From Sphaerosporella brunnea (lineage: Eukaryota; Ascomycota; Pezizomycetes; Pezizales; Pyronemataceae), in contig VXIS01000018.1 in assembly GCA_008704415.1 (NCBI GenBank), positions 1-64,000 on the forward strand: a stretch of DNA of 64,000 nucleotides, in the 5' to 3' direction. Below the pieces are notes generated by a model, which was given only the letters and a program-made list of their open reading frames with translations, was not told the DNA's origin and did no database searches. The stretch's first letter is position 1, and every line of letters begins with the position of its first letter. This document shows, piece by piece, positions 1-12,303 of the stretch. A program made the translations under genes and the position numbers.

Positions 1-960
1 TCTCCCTCAAGCCCGCAGCCATCTCAGCGTGATTCGGTTTCCGCTCAGACTCCTGCCGCATCGCAGCATGCTTGGTGATCTGCCTTCCCCTGAGGCTTCT
101 TACGCAGCCCTGTGCTTCGTTCCCGCACGCCCTCGGCAGCTCCGGCACCCCCCCCACGGCGTCTAACATCATTCCTATGCTCTCGGTTCAGGTATTTAGT
201 CGGAAGACTCCGAGATTGCTCAGCCATCTTGCTTCCACCTCACCTCCAGGTGTTTAGACTCCCACTCTTGCAGCGTACTTTGGGTTATTATCGATACGCG
301 CTACTAAATGGGAGGAATGTGTGTGTGTAATCAGCTTTATTGTCCATATGCAACCTCCAAAGATTATGGCAGTCCTCCGAAATTATCTCATGCGTCCAAT
401 GTGGCCATTCCAAATACCAAAACGGAAGGGAAAATGGCAGGAATTTGATCGAAACTTACTATTGATTGCAAATGTGCTGTAGCCTTCCGTCAATCCAAAC
501 GCTAGCCTTCCGTCAATCCAAACGCTTCTATCATGATAACAAACCCCCATCCATTCCCAGGCGATAAGGTGACCAGGCTCCTTGTGTTTCAACCCAAATG
601 CGAGACTTCAATCTCCGGAACATTGTCTTTCTCTTCTATTCGAATCCGGGTGAGACTCACGAGCTCACTTGCTTGACCGAGTGCTTAAACATGAATCGCT
701 ACTGCAACAAGGCTCAAAATGTAACGTTCGATTATGTGTAGAGTTGGACGATCAACCCCAAAAAAAAACACCGCTCGCCTGAACGGGAAGAACCAACGCC
801 GGGCAAGCATATTCGGCCATGGTCAAGGTTCGTAACATCCTCCGCACAGCAGCCTCGACCATATCCTCACATCACAAGATCCAAAGATCGAAAGCTAGAG
901 TACATATGTCCTTTCTTTCCGTTCCACGCATCTCCTCTCCAATCCAGGGACTACACGCCA
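1..960. other. Intergenic, no gene recognised
   Basis: No convincing coding region is seen. An exact 23-bp tandem duplication lies at 481-503 and 504-526. The last part is the 3' flank of the GMC oxidoreductase gene. Confidence 0.6.
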
Positions 961-2931
961 TCACCAAGTCTCCTTGACCAAATCCGCCGCCCGCTCTGCC
1001 ACCGCATACACCGTCCCACTGATGTGCGTGGCCGGAATCATGGGGAAAACACTCGCATCAACAATCCTGAGTCCCTTGACGCCATAGACCCTCAACTTCG
1101 CATCCACAACGCCGCCCTCCTCTCTCTTGCCCATCGGACAACTGCAGCTGGAATGAAAAAACGTCGGCGTCATCGTCTGCCTGATCCAGACGAGCAGCTC
1201 CTCATCGCCGGTGACCTGAGGGCCCGGGCTCGTTTCCACCGCGTTCCAAGCCGCCAGTTCCGGCCTCGCCATGATGCGGCGCGCAAAGCGGAGCCCGGCC
1301 ACGAGGATCCCGCGGTCCAGGGGGTTCGAGAGCGTGCGCCAGTCGACGGCGGGCAGGTCGAACGGGTCGGCCGAGACGATTTCCACGTAGCCCCTCGACA
1401 GCGGCCTCTGCACCGACGCGAAGGTGATCACGTTTTCGTCCACGGCCGACTCGTTGGTCGCGAAGCTGGCTATGAGGATCCGTTTCTGTTTCCGGAACCC
1501 GGCGAGCACCGTTGGGTGGGTTCCGTCTCGTAGGTGCGAATGCGGGTCTGCCGCTGCAGCCGACAGCAGCGATTCGTATCCCGGCGTGATCATGGGCAGC
1601 GCGTAGAAGGATAGCCGCTGCGCATAGCCGATGGTGAATGGCCCTGTGCGGTTGCGGAGATAGAGCTCGAGCATTTCTTGTCGGTAGGTGGCGTTGCTGG
1701 TTAGCCAGGCAGGATCGGGGTTCAGCGTCATGTTGTAGGCCAGCATGATGCCCGAGTGGTCTTGGTAGTTGCTGCCGACGCCCGGGAGATCGACGTGCAC
1801 TGGGATGCTGAATCTTTTGAGGAGCTGGGAGTCGCCGATCCCTGAGAGTTGCAGCAGACGCGGGGAGTGCACACCACCGGCGGCGAGGATGACTTCGCAC
1901 TTGGCGGTGATGGTGGTCAGCGCAGCGCCCCGAGCCGTCGAGAACTGCAGGAATTAGCGAAGAGCAGAGGCAGACGAGACGGTACGCACCTGGACCCCCG
2001 TTGCTTTGCCGTTCTTGATGTTGATCTTGGTAACAGTTCGTCCGGTGATCAGGTGGTAGTTTGGCCGGCTCTTTGCTATCTCGTGGTAATTTTTGGCATA
2101 CGACCGGACCTTGCCCTCCGGATTGAGCGAGTTCGGCGTCCAGTAAGATCCGATGGGGTCCCCATTTGCCTGGTCTTTGACGATGGGTATACCAAGCGCT
2201 TTCTCCGCCTGCATGAAGACCTCTGTGCTTCCGTCAGTTCAGTCCTGGAAGAAATACCGGGAGGCCTACGGTTATGCGGATACAAAAAAGTGGGATAGGA
2301 GCTATTAATCGGCCCATCTGAGCCATGCGCATCCTCATCCCACCGAATCCCCCACCCCTGTTGCTCCGCCGACGGAGGCGTGAAAGTCTCGGCCTTCTTG
2401 AAATACGGCAACAGGCTGTCCCATCCCCACCCCTTGTCGCCCACATACTCCGCCCAGTCGTTGTAGTCCCTCTTGCTGCCGCGGTCATAGACCATTCCAT
2501 TGAGTGCCGTGCCGCCCCCCACGATCCACGGCGACACAACAGTGCGCGTTTGGTTGTTTAGCTCGGCGTTCGGGAGCGACGTGATGTTCCAGGTGAAGCG
2601 CGTTTCGGTGAAAGAGGTCGTGCCCGGAATCATGATGTCGTTGAATTCCTCGTCGCCGTTGAGTATCTGGCCGGATTCCACGACAAGCACGGTTTCTAAG
2701 ACGGCCTGGCGTCAGCAATCCGGCTGGCCGCGCTAGATCTTTGTTGGGGCACCGACTGGAAGCATTCTCGGTCAGGCGGTTCGCGACGACGAGCCCCGAG
2801 GTGCCTCCGCCAATCACCACATAATCGTACGCGGCAAGCAGGTCGGACTCGCGTTCGAGGAGGGTCCCCGGGAATGCGTACGCCGTCACCGGCGAGAGGA
2901 TACAGAGCGCAAGAAGCTGGAGAGACCGCAT
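961..2931 (-). CDS. Secreted GMC (glucose-methanol-choline) oxidoreductase
   Basis: Four exons: 2931-2757, 2695-2270, 2222-1990 and 1944-961. Introns of 61, 47 and 45 nt keep the frame and give 605 residues, normal for fungal GMC enzymes. The start is the ATG at 2931 because it opens directly into a signal peptide (residues 1 to about 19, ending TAYA). The FAD Rossmann motif GGGTSG is at 41-46, followed by VLVVESG with the ribose-binding Glu. The family signature around GGGTALNGMVYDRG comes next. The C-terminus carries HSSCSCPMG (His542) and ATHISGTVYAVAE (His585), the usual catalytic pair. Such enzymes oxidise alcohols or sugars with FAD outside the cell, as in aryl-alcohol oxidases and related dehydrogenases; the substrate cannot be told from sequence. 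No biosynthetic cluster partners are adjacent. Confidence 0.93.
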
Positions 2932-5064
2932 GGTGACCGCGAAGCGCCGATGATTCGAAGTCAACACTCAGCATCCGCACAAGCCTGGGGCGCGGAGCAT
3001 TATGTACCAAGAACCCTCGCTGGCAATGCCGATTCCTCGCGGTCTGCACGTCCGAAGCGCAAGCGCCGAGTGTAGAGTGGAGTCCCCATGCGCAAGTGTA
3101 ACCATCCCCATTCGTAACGCACAGTGGAACTACTGCATGCCGCGTCTCACCGCTCAACTGCCGCGTGCCGATCGTAAGGCTTCGCAGGTTTCGTGGTCGA
3201 AATGCCGCAGGACTCTGCAACGTGTATGCCGCTGCCTGTGGGTCCGCTCCGCTCGAGTTACCGAGGCTGCCTGCCTTGCGCCTTGTGCCTGGCTGGTGAC
3301 CTGCGAGTTTCCGTAGGTGCCCGGAACAATAACCCTCCGAGCCGTGGGGAAGCGGTGAGTCGATGCTCGTGCCAGCTCAACGTGTGCATTGCTCCACTCC
3401 AATCCCACGGTAGGTTCGGTGCTTGGAGTTTCGATCAAACGCCGTCTGAAGGTGTACGTGTATGGTTGGGGACTCCTAGTCACTGTGGGATTTCTGACAT
3501 TCATTTCGCTTAGTAACACGTACAAAAGTGCCGAGTGATGAGCGTGAATCTTCCTTTTTTGACCATATAACTGACATTTGTCCCCGGCATATACGCGTCT
3601 CTCCCTCCTGCACAGCGCACAAGCGTCTGTTCAGTCCGCCATATCGATGTCTTTCAAGCGACGCCTAGCAGACTGTTGCCTCGGATCGTTTGCCGAGGGG
3701 CCAGGGGAGAGCTGTATCGGACCGGAACGCGTCGGATTTGGTGTCGCTAGCGGCTTTAGAGGCTATTCTTGAGTTGGGGAGAATGCCGTCACGGGTGGTT
3801 GCGTGCCGATCAGAGCATCATGCATTTGCACTCGCAACCGGGTGATTGGTCATGATCCAAGTCTGAGGTTCTTTTGATGGTTCTCATCTTCTTCAGCCTG
3901 GAGAGAGGGTCTGGTTCTCCCGGCTTAACTCTTTCCACCGAGTCAGCGGCAGCGTGTCCGCGAGCGACGACCACATAGCTAAAAATGAGAGGACGCACTG
4001 AGGACACAGTTCGTTAACAAACCGCTCCCGCAGAAAGCCTGTCATTTGCGGCACGTACATCCAAGTGAGCTGGATTCTTAGGCCATCCCTCTTCCGCTTC
4101 CATGACTTGGCAGTTCTCCCATCATTTTGATCAACTTCGTGATCGAACAAGGCGTGTTTACTCCAAACACCGCGATTCTGACGGAATCTGTTAGCTTCTA
4201 AGCGTCCCGGAACTATTCCAGCTCCAACAAGGGCATCGTACATCGAAGCCGGCGCATCGGGTACACGCAGGGGAGCAGAAGGTTTGCTTCGTTTGGTTCA
4301 CCGCTCCACCAGTTTCTGCAATCTTCTACTCATCCTCCACCCAGTGCTACGGGTCATTTCCATCCTGCTGCTTCTCCACAACCCTGCTGACTCCACAGCC
4401 TCGCCAACCAGAACATCAACAATCTCGTCATCCGGCACATTCGAGCAGATCGTGGAGCAATTCTTCACCTGATTGAGCGATGAATTACTCGGTAGGCGGC
4501 AGCATTGTCCGTTCTTCTGCGTCACCATCGGCCATCCTTCGGTAGGTGCCAGCTTGGATTAGACTGGAGGAGATGTACCGTCGGAAACCCTACAGAGTCC
4601 CATCGATAAGCGTTCGCGCGCTCCTATGGCGATCAACCAAAAAGGCGAGCAGCTCTTCGAGATTAAGAAGGCTCGAATCCCGCGTTCGGCGGTAGCGCCG
4701 TGGCGCCATTTGGATCGGAGGTTCGGCATGTGTGTTTTGATGCTTTCGAGGTTGTATGTTGCATATGGCGAGGGAGAGGTGCTGGTTCGACAGCTCGTTT
4801 TTGAATCGGGATCCGACTAACTAGTCGACTGCATAGTCTAGGTAAATGCCGTGCGGTTGACGGGGAGTAGAACGGTGGAATTCGGCTACCTTCTGTATCG
4901 CAATCCACAGAACTATCATTGTGAGGTAACGTATTTGGCTGTTTTATCTATCGGACAATCTGGCGTGCTTTCAAAAAAGCATCAAAAAAGCATCAAAAAA
5001 AAAAAAAAAAAATACACAGAGATGTCAAGGAAAAAGGAAATCGCAAAACTAAAGTAACCATTCA
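2932..5064. other. Intergenic between GMC gene and repeat array
   Basis: Only short overlapping frames with no recognisable domain. An A-rich stretch at about 4975-5060 leads into the first repeat unit, as A-rich stretches do before the other copies. Confidence 0.55.
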
Positions 5065-5224
5065 GAGTGGCAAAAACTCCACGGACACCCGCAGAGAAAC
5101 CGGGGAATTGAACGCGCGACGTTGTGCAATGTCGTGGAACTCCGCCACCCTTAGGCCAATGGGTTTTTTGTTGTCTAGCTTCCTTTTTTTAGGGGCATGA
5201 AGCGCGCAGCGTGTGCTAACTCAT
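5065..5224 (-). repeat. tRNA-like repeat block, copy 1
   Basis: Read on the minus strand it contains TGGCCTAAGGG (fits a Pol III A box) and, about 45 nt later, GTTCAATTC (fits a B box). This resembles tRNA-derived SINE heads. GTGGC near the 5' side can pair with GCCAC about 85 nt downstream, and a hairpin is present around 5115-5136. It is not a normal tRNA: no standard anticodon arm or acceptor stem is found. Confidence 0.7.
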
Positions 5225-6963
5225 GAAACTAGCTTACCCGCTCCCTTCTTCAAAACAAGATTCAGCTTCAACTGAAAGGTGCTCAAGGTATTCGAGCATG
5301 CTAACTGCCCAAAGACAGAAACCATTAGCAAACTACCTCTATGCATGCACACAGCAGCGTTTCCTATCGACCGCGCTGACAGGAACACGGCCCGAATCTG
5401 ACCCCGCCCGAAAACCCCCGCCGCACTCTAGCGCTTTGAGAGTGACCGCGTAGCCACATGACGCTAGCTTTTCGACTTGCACAGGCGGGGTTCTAGGTGG
5501 CGCCAAAGAGAGCACCGCGTTCTTGCAACCGGGTTTTAGATGATAAGTAATGATGGGTTGAATTGTGGAATAGCATGAACTACCCAGCAAGTATGCCAAC
5601 GACGGCTGCCAGAGCGAGGTGATATTATTTTGGCAGTCAACGCTGCCCGTGCCCCGGTTGTGCTGACAGTTGCGGCAACCAACGGGATTGCCGATGTCGT
5701 TGGCCGCATTCCAGGTACCACGAGTAGAGTATGCTCGAGTTGCCGAGAAGATTCCGGCCTCGAGCACGTTTGAGAGGGTTCGAGCCTACAGGCTATACTT
5801 TTTTGAATAGCTTGAAGCCTAAGCAAAAGCCCCAGGGGATGGGTAGGAACGAAGTAAGTGACGAAGCCATAGTGATAGGAGCCAAAATTTCCTGCGTGGG
5901 GTATACATACAAGCCTATGTAACCTGTCTTCGGTGCAAACAAGTTCAGGTTCGCCTTCAAGTTCAAGATACTATCCGCATAACCCGCGGGCCTGCCAGGA
6001 GCTCTTCGTCTCCTCCCTCCCTTCTCCAATGGTAAATACCACCCGGCATGCTAAGTCCGCATCCCCGCTGCAACGGACGTTGCTGACGTTGACGATTGAG
6101 ATGACCCGGAGAAAGACGACCCACTCTGGCATGAGCACGAGGGTGTGGGCGACGAGGACGACCACGGTGAGGAAGAAGAAGACTCGGAGGAGGAGGACGA
6201 GCCGCACAGCCAAATACCTGAGTTTTACATTTCATCTCAACGAGCTTTCCTGTCCAGCCTCGCCGGGCGATATGGTCTAAACCCCTGAAAAACAGCGGCG
6301 CTTTTAAGCGCGAAGCATCCGGACCTGCCTCCCTTCTTTGAGAGCGAGGAGACACTTAGTTTTTCGGCGAATCTATGACCAAAAGAACGCGAAAGCAGCG
6401 GTTTGAGGGGGCTTCAAGCCGGCTCCATCTGGCAGGTGAGGGTAGTCAACGACGAAATCGATACTAGCACATACCGGAAGCCTTTTCTCACGGCCATTGT
6501 TGATGAAGGGGTACATTTAAAACCGGTTTTTCGAACACACATGGTTCCCTCATCTCTGCACCGCAGTCAGCACTGATTTCTTAGTCCTGGGTGAGTCCGG
6601 GCGTCGGATGCGTTATTTTAGGCGCGCTATTGGCCTCTCTGAATTGTGCACCGTCCGGGCCTTTTGCTAAACCAAAAATCGGCCAATTCTGTTCAGTGTT
6701 GGGGGAGATATATCGAGCGTTGTGGTGGTGGCGGCGGCGGAGGCAACACACCCGCTTACCACTCCTCAAAACGCTCGGCTCTGTCAGAGTCTACTCGATA
6801 ATGCCAATCCCGCATCGAGTCGGCGCATGCCCAACCTAGGTACTGTCAACCACGAGAAAAGATTTCGGAGCCAATGAACATGGCTCGAAAAAAAAAAAAA
6901 AAAAAACACTAAAAAGGACCGACCGCGAGCTACTATTGGAAAAAACAAAGTGGTGGGTGGTTG

Positions 6964-7124
6964 GAGTGGCAAAAACTCCACGGACACCCGCAGAGAAACC
7001 GGGGAATTGAACGCACGACCTTGTGCAATGTCGTGGAACTCCACCACCCTTAGGCCAATGGGTTTTTTGTTGTCTAGCGTCCTTTTTTTAGGGCCATCAA
7101 GCGCACAGCGTGTGCTAACTCATG
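6964..7124 (-). repeat. tRNA-like repeat block, copy 2
   Basis: Same block as at 5065 with CG-to-CA changes in the stem region and in the CCACC segment. It heads a type-B unit. Confidence 0.7.
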
Positions 7125-7616
7125 ATGCTAGCTACCGCTCCCTTCTTCAAAACAAAAAAATCATCGCTGTTGAGGCAAAACAATGGGATGGCTGGCGTTT
7201 TTCGCAGCAGTCAAGGTAGAGTACCTAGACAAAAATCTTGGTGATATTGCTTTTTCGTGGAAAGGGGCCAACGCCTCCATGTACTGAATACTCCTTTGTC
7301 TCTCTACCCGGATGGCTAACGACGACCAGGTCAAGGGCGGTGAATATTACAACAACTTGAACACCAGACGGATCTTGGAAGCGGCGAAATAAGGGAAGTA
7401 AGGAAGAAGGAATAGCAATTTCTTCGCGTCTGCATCGGGGTGGCCTCCTGCTTCGGACGCTAATGTAGACCAGAGGTCGCGGTCGGCGGCTTTAATCGGC
7501 AACTCATGACAGCGTCACGATGAGGACGTCTATCAAACACGACGTCTCAAGCACAATTTTTGCCAACGCGTAATGGCACAGAAGCTACTCTGGCTTGTGT
7601 GTGATTTTTAAGCTTT

Positions 7617-7706
7617 CTCAGGACGACCGGTTGATGACTTTACGACCGACCTCGTCGGTCGTCAAGTCGCGAAAGTCGACGACTAGTCGTCGGTCGTACC
7701 CTCGCT
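7617..7706. repeat. Cluster of GTCGGTCG inverted repeats
   Basis: CGACCGAC-CTC-GTCGGTCG forms a perfect 8-bp stem with a 3-base loop. It is followed by the palindrome CGACGACTAGTCGTCG and a further GTCGGTCG. It lies inside the second repeat unit; its function is unknown. Confidence 0.6.
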
Positions 7707-8116
7707 AAGTTCATGCAACCATATCCTCAGAGAGGATTGTAGATATGTTATCTAACCTTACTGGGGACAACGAGAACATCCTCTAGCCAAGCTGCGTTCA
7801 GGATGATCGGTACTACCAATCGTGCGCTGCAGTGGAGAAATAGGGTGAGAAGCCAGGCGGGCTAGAATTTGTTTGTGCGGACCCGATTCACACCTACCAA
7901 GACGGGGCCAGGATGTGCGAGGTTGTTGAGACAATATCGCATCTCCCGTGCGAAAGGCAAACCCACCGAGGCTATGGTCAACCTGTACACCCACTACAGC
8001 AAACTTAAAACGTTTCAGAGCCCATAGTAATGGCTCAGAAAAAAAAAAAAAAAACACTGAAGAGAAGTAAAAAGACAGCTAGCTAGCTACTCTCGAAAAA
8101 AGTAAAGCTGTGGTTG

Positions 8117-8278
8117 GAGTGGCAAAAACTCCACGGACACCCACAGAGAAACCGGGGAATTGAACGCGCGACGTTGTGCAATGTCGTGGAACTCCGCCAC
8201 CCTTAGGCCAATGGGTTTTTTGTTGTCTAGCTTCCTTTTTTTAGGGGCATCAAGCGTGCAGCGTGTGCTAGTTCATGA
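8117..8278 (-). repeat. tRNA-like repeat block, copy 3
   Basis: Nearly identical to copy 1, with one CG-to-CA change near its start (CCCACAG instead of CCCGCAG). It heads a type-A unit. Confidence 0.7.
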
Positions 8279-9346
8279 TTTCAGCCACCGCTTTTCAAAA
8301 CACCAAGATTTGTCTTTAACTGAAAGGTGCTCACGGTATTCGAGCAACTATGTCTATGCATGCACACAACAGTGTTGGGAATCCCAAAACACCCCACCGC
8401 ACTTTAATACAGTGAAAGTGAAACCGTGGCCACATGATCCTAGCTTTTCGCCTCGCGCAGGAGGTGAGACCAATTAGTGCACTGCGCCGTTGCAACCTGA
8501 TTTTAGATGATCTGTACGGTATGGTGAAGTTGTGCAATCCGGTATGTAGGACCAGCATCAACTGCTAACTAAGCAAGCACGTCAGCGACGGCTGCCAGAG
8601 CCAGATGATACTTCCTGAGCATTCATCGCTGCCCGTGCTGAGATTACCCTCCCCTCCAACATGGATTACGATCGCACTTAGGCACCTGCCACCGGTCGGA
8701 GAGGAGGTAAGTTTGCTAGCTTTGTGTTATTCACTATTCCTTACGGTCACACTGTTTCCTTGATCACAAAGCTTCGTTGCCAGGCACCGGAGTACATTCC
8801 ACCTGTGTTTGAACTACCAACCTATCAGAAAACATCCAAGAGAAATACAAATATTCAACCACTCGATATCCGCGAACTTGCCCTTTCTATTGAGTCCCTC
8901 CAGAGTGGCGGAGACCAAGAGGACGCGCTGAATGCGGAAGGGAGAGCGCATCAGCAACACCAGCCGGTATGCCTGGCGTGCCTCCTAATGCTGGGCAGCG
9001 ATGTCCAAAGTGTAAGGGGCCGATCCATCTGTTCTGTAGTGAGTCAGGTTTCTGTTGTGGGAGCACGACGTCTAACAGGAAAGGTACCAGTATGCTGGCA
9101 CGGCCCGGGCGGCAGTCTGAGCGCCCTATGCCCAGTGCTGGTAATGCGGGTCACGGTGTCGTGGGTAGGCATTTCCTCGAGAAATACAATGTTCAAGTTG
9201 GGGCATTTCATAGTATGTGGGCGTGGGTGAGGCAGACCACAGGTAAACAAAATCCGTGGCTTGCCGTAGGAAACAAAAAAGAAAAAAAAAAAAAAGCAAG
9301 GGGGACAAGAAACAAGACACGCGTCGAAAAAGTAAAGCATTAGTCA

Positions 9347-9508
9347 GAGTGGCAAAAACTCCACGGACACCCGCAGAGAAACCGGGGAATTGAACGCACG
9401 ACCTTGTACAATGTCATGGAACTCCACCACCCTTAGGCCAATGGGTTTTTTGTTGTCTAGCTTCCTTTTTTTAGGGGCATCAAGCGCGCAGCGTGTGCTA
9501 CCTCATGA
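9347..9508 (-). repeat. tRNA-like repeat block, copy 4
   Basis: Heads the unit that is interrupted at 9880 by the pogo-type element and resumes at 12527. It carries one side of the two stem changes seen in copies 5 and 6. Confidence 0.7.
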
Positions 9509-9912
9509 CTTTTGCTACCGCTTTTCAAAAAAAAAACCAATTGCCTTTTACTGAAAGGTGCACAAGGCATTCAAGCATGCTCACTGCCCAAAGATGGAAA
9601 ACACCATTTGTCTTTCACTGAAAGGTGCACATGGTATTGAAGCACGCTCACTGCCGAAAGACGGGAAAAACTAGAAGCCGTGCTCACATTTGTCAATGTG
9701 TTCTGTTCCTACTGGTCGCGCTGGCAAAAATCTGACCCCACCCGCAAACCCCACTGCACTCTAACGAAGTCAAAGAGAATGCCTAACCACGTGACACTGG
9801 CTTTTCGAGGTATCCTGGGCGGGGGACAAACAGTACATCGTGCCATTGTAACCTGGTTGTAGAATTACGCAATGCGGAACTCGATGAATTCAAAAAGATC
9901 GGGACAGCGCTA

Positions 9913-10190
9913 AACTAGAACGGGTAACACTACTCTGAGTAACCCACGGGCGCCCCACAAAAATCGAATCACCGATTTCGTTTTATTCTGACCTTTATTT
10001 TTTTTATTCGGGGAACTCTTCCTTTAATTAGTTTGTTTTGCGCCTCCATATTAATCTCTAGCATCATCTCTTTTTTTTGAGTCTAGATACAATCTTTTTG
10101 AAGACACGTTGGGGTAGTTTTTGATTTTTCTTTGCGAGGCTATGGTTGTCGCCGTGGATTTTTTGGTGGGGTGCGGTTACCCGGCCTGTT
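9913..10190. mobile_element. MITE with TA target duplication, inside the pogo end
   Basis: Flanked by TA at 9911-9912 and 10191-10192. Imperfect terminal inverted repeats: AACTAGAACGGGTAAC on the left and GTTACCCGGCCTGTT on the right. The uninterrupted target (GCTACTCGTGCC) is preserved in the other pogo end near 12490, which confirms both borders. Confidence 0.8.
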
Positions 10191-10211
10191 TACTCGTGCC
10201 AAGGTGACTAA

Positions 10212-11088
10212 TTTTTTTTTTTTTTTTTTTTTGTTTTAATCATAATGTATTCGGCCGCTTGCGGCCATGACATATACATACAGGAGAGAAACAGACTACC
10301 CTTAGGCCTCACGGGCCTACAGACGGGCGTGCCTGGCCTGGCGGCTCTCTCAAGGAAATTTTCAGTGAAAAGAGTGAATCGAAAACCCCAAAAGACCTCC
10401 TCCAACCCTTCAGTGAAAGTGATCCCTATATCGACTTGACGTGCTCCCTCCCCGACCGACCCACTACCATGTGCATTCCTCCGCCCAGATGCACGCCCGC
10501 TTCTAACGCCCGAAAGATCTCAAACATCGCTGTGCCCTCGATGTCGGGGATGTTTCACCCTCTGGAACGTGGTCTCTTTGCTGCCTAAAACCATGATCCC
10601 CACACTACAATCGGCCCCGCTCGGGGCACCGGAAGAGTCCAAGTTACCGGCGACTGCGATTTGTGGGGGTTAGGTGCCTCTGCCTACCCACAGAGGGGGC
10701 CCCACTCATTGCCGGGTTGCGGACTTAGGTCGATTGGTATACGCGCACACGCTCAGGAGTTATCGCTCGCTCGCTTCGCACGATATAGTTCCGTTCCGTC
10801 TCGATGGGGGGCTCACTGCAAGCGCTATCGCCTTGCTAACTGGCGTTAAACGTTCATTCCGACGAGTTGCCATGCGGACTATCGGCTGAGGTTAATACTG
10901 AGTGGTAGCAAGCGAATCGCGGGGGCAAATGAGTTGTTGAATCGAAACCGTACACTCTACCTCGCCTGGTAGAGCGGACACACACACCACAAAACCATCG
11001 TGAAGCCAAAGTGTGCGGGGTTTTCGGTGTGCCAACGCACAGGCTTGGCATTTCCGGGCGGTTAGTGTGGTTGTCGAAGGTGTGTGTG
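10212..11088 (-). mobile_element. 5'-truncated LINE-type insertion with poly(A) tail
   Basis: The 14-bp duplication GCCAAGGTGACTAA flanks it at 10198-10211 and 11089-11102. A run of T at its left edge is the poly(A) tail of a minus-strand element. The 3' part (GTATTCGGCCGC, GCGGCCATG) recurs at 47140-47180, also next to a T run. No reverse-transcriptase domain was recognised in the 877 bp, so the class assignment rests on the tail, the duplication and the repeated 3' end. Confidence 0.75.
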
Positions 11089-11262
11089 GCCAAGGTGACT
11101 AACGTCACCCCCGGTTGCTCGCAGGCTCGCTCCCAGGGGCACTCCTATGGAGTGCCAGCCAGTCCAACACAAGTCACTAAGACCAACGAGAGAATTGTTC
11201 GACCGCCGCCCGTCGACCCCATTTCACCACCACCATCACGACCAAACCATGCAGCGGGCATA

Positions 11263-11505
11263 CTCGACGAAAAAAAAAGTATTCGGACACTCACAGCCAA
11301 GCCACGCAGTGAAAAATCGATAACTTCTCTGGATCTCACTCAAAAAATTTGGAAGAAGTCTCAAATTAAGAGATAGCAGTTGAAACCCTTCAGGCATAAA
11401 GAATTTGTGCTAACGATTTTTTTTTGCGCTGTTGCGCTTTGGTGGGATACCCGCGGGTTGGGGGGTTGTTACACAAGGTGTCCGAATACTTTTTTTTTCG
11501 TCTAG
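11263..11505. mobile_element. MITE with 28-bp inverted repeats and TA duplication
   Basis: Termini match over 28 bp with one difference (CTCGACG or CTAGACG, an A run, then GTATTCGGACAC). TA lies at 11261-11262 and 11506-11507. It is inserted in the left end of the pogo element just inside the copy of the transposase start. Confidence 0.8.
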
Positions 11506-11567
11506 TAGTCATAGGCATCTTAAAATTACATGAAAATATATAGAATATAAAATATATAATTATACGT

Positions 11568-12303
11568 TCAGTCTTGCACTTCTCGTGCCTTTTTCGCCTC
11601 ATCCTCATCCCTCCGCACCACCATGTCGCGCGCCTGCTCTGCATACAAAACGCCGCCACGCTGAAGATGCGTTCGCTTGGTTCGCTTGCGCCGAATCGCT
11701 TCTGCTTCTTGGGTCGCCTTAATCTCTGCAGCTTGGGTCTCGAGTAATAACGAACTGAGGTTTGCCGATGCCGATGCGAAACCCAGTCTCGTCGATGTTA
11801 TATACGTCGCGAGGGCCGTGTTCGTCGTACACCTTTTTAAACTCTGCAAACCAATCACGGAATCGTGCTGGATCGTGCGCAAGCTTTCTGTCGATGTCCA
11901 TGGTATTCGCTTTCACGACATAGTATTCGGGGTGACGGTGTAGAAAACGCTGGGTCCAGTGGTCGCCAACGACTGGAGGTTTGGTGTTGAGGTCAGTATG
12001 TTCGCGCGCCAGAATGTGGTTCGCACAGCTGGTGACCATCTTCATGCGAGCTTGAGCACCAATAGTATCCAATCGATCAAGATACATGCAGACAGCAAGT
12101 TCTTGGGCCTCTGTCAGTCTCTTATTCGGTCCGGGCAGATCGCTTTTAGCTGGTCGACCGCTCCATCGAGCTCGAAGTCGTGTTTCTGGAAGGTTGAACT
12201 CGCGAGCTGCAGCGGCGATATTGACTACATCTCTCTTCCGAAGAACCTCGATTGCAGCTTGGGTTCGGGTCTCAACAGACTTATAGGACTCAGCTTGCTG
12301 CAT
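11568..12303 (-). pseudogene. Truncated pogo-type transposase
   Basis: From the ATG at 12303 the frame encodes an N-terminal psq-type helix-turn-helix (residues about 10-50, AAAAREFNLPETRLRAR). A CENP-B-type DNA-binding domain follows (about 60-130, WTQRFLHRHPEY). Then comes the start of a DDE domain with the first catalytic Asp in YNIDETGF. The frame ends at 11719 shortly after QFVITRD. The frame then continues, shifted, with a typical pogo C-terminal tail (RRKRTKRTHLQRGGVL... to 11568). The middle of the DDE domain, with the remaining catalytic acids, is missing, so the protein cannot be an active transposase. This is an internal deletion of the kind seen in non-autonomous elements. Confidence 0.85.

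Noticed and set aside
5065..5165. Functional tRNA gene
   Set aside because: A-box and B-box-like sequences are present, but there is no standard acceptor stem, anticodon arm or matching T stem.
8724..9343. Overlapping frames with a CPKCKGP zinc-finger-like stretch
   Set aside because: Lies inside a repeat unit, is interrupted between frames and has no further domain support.
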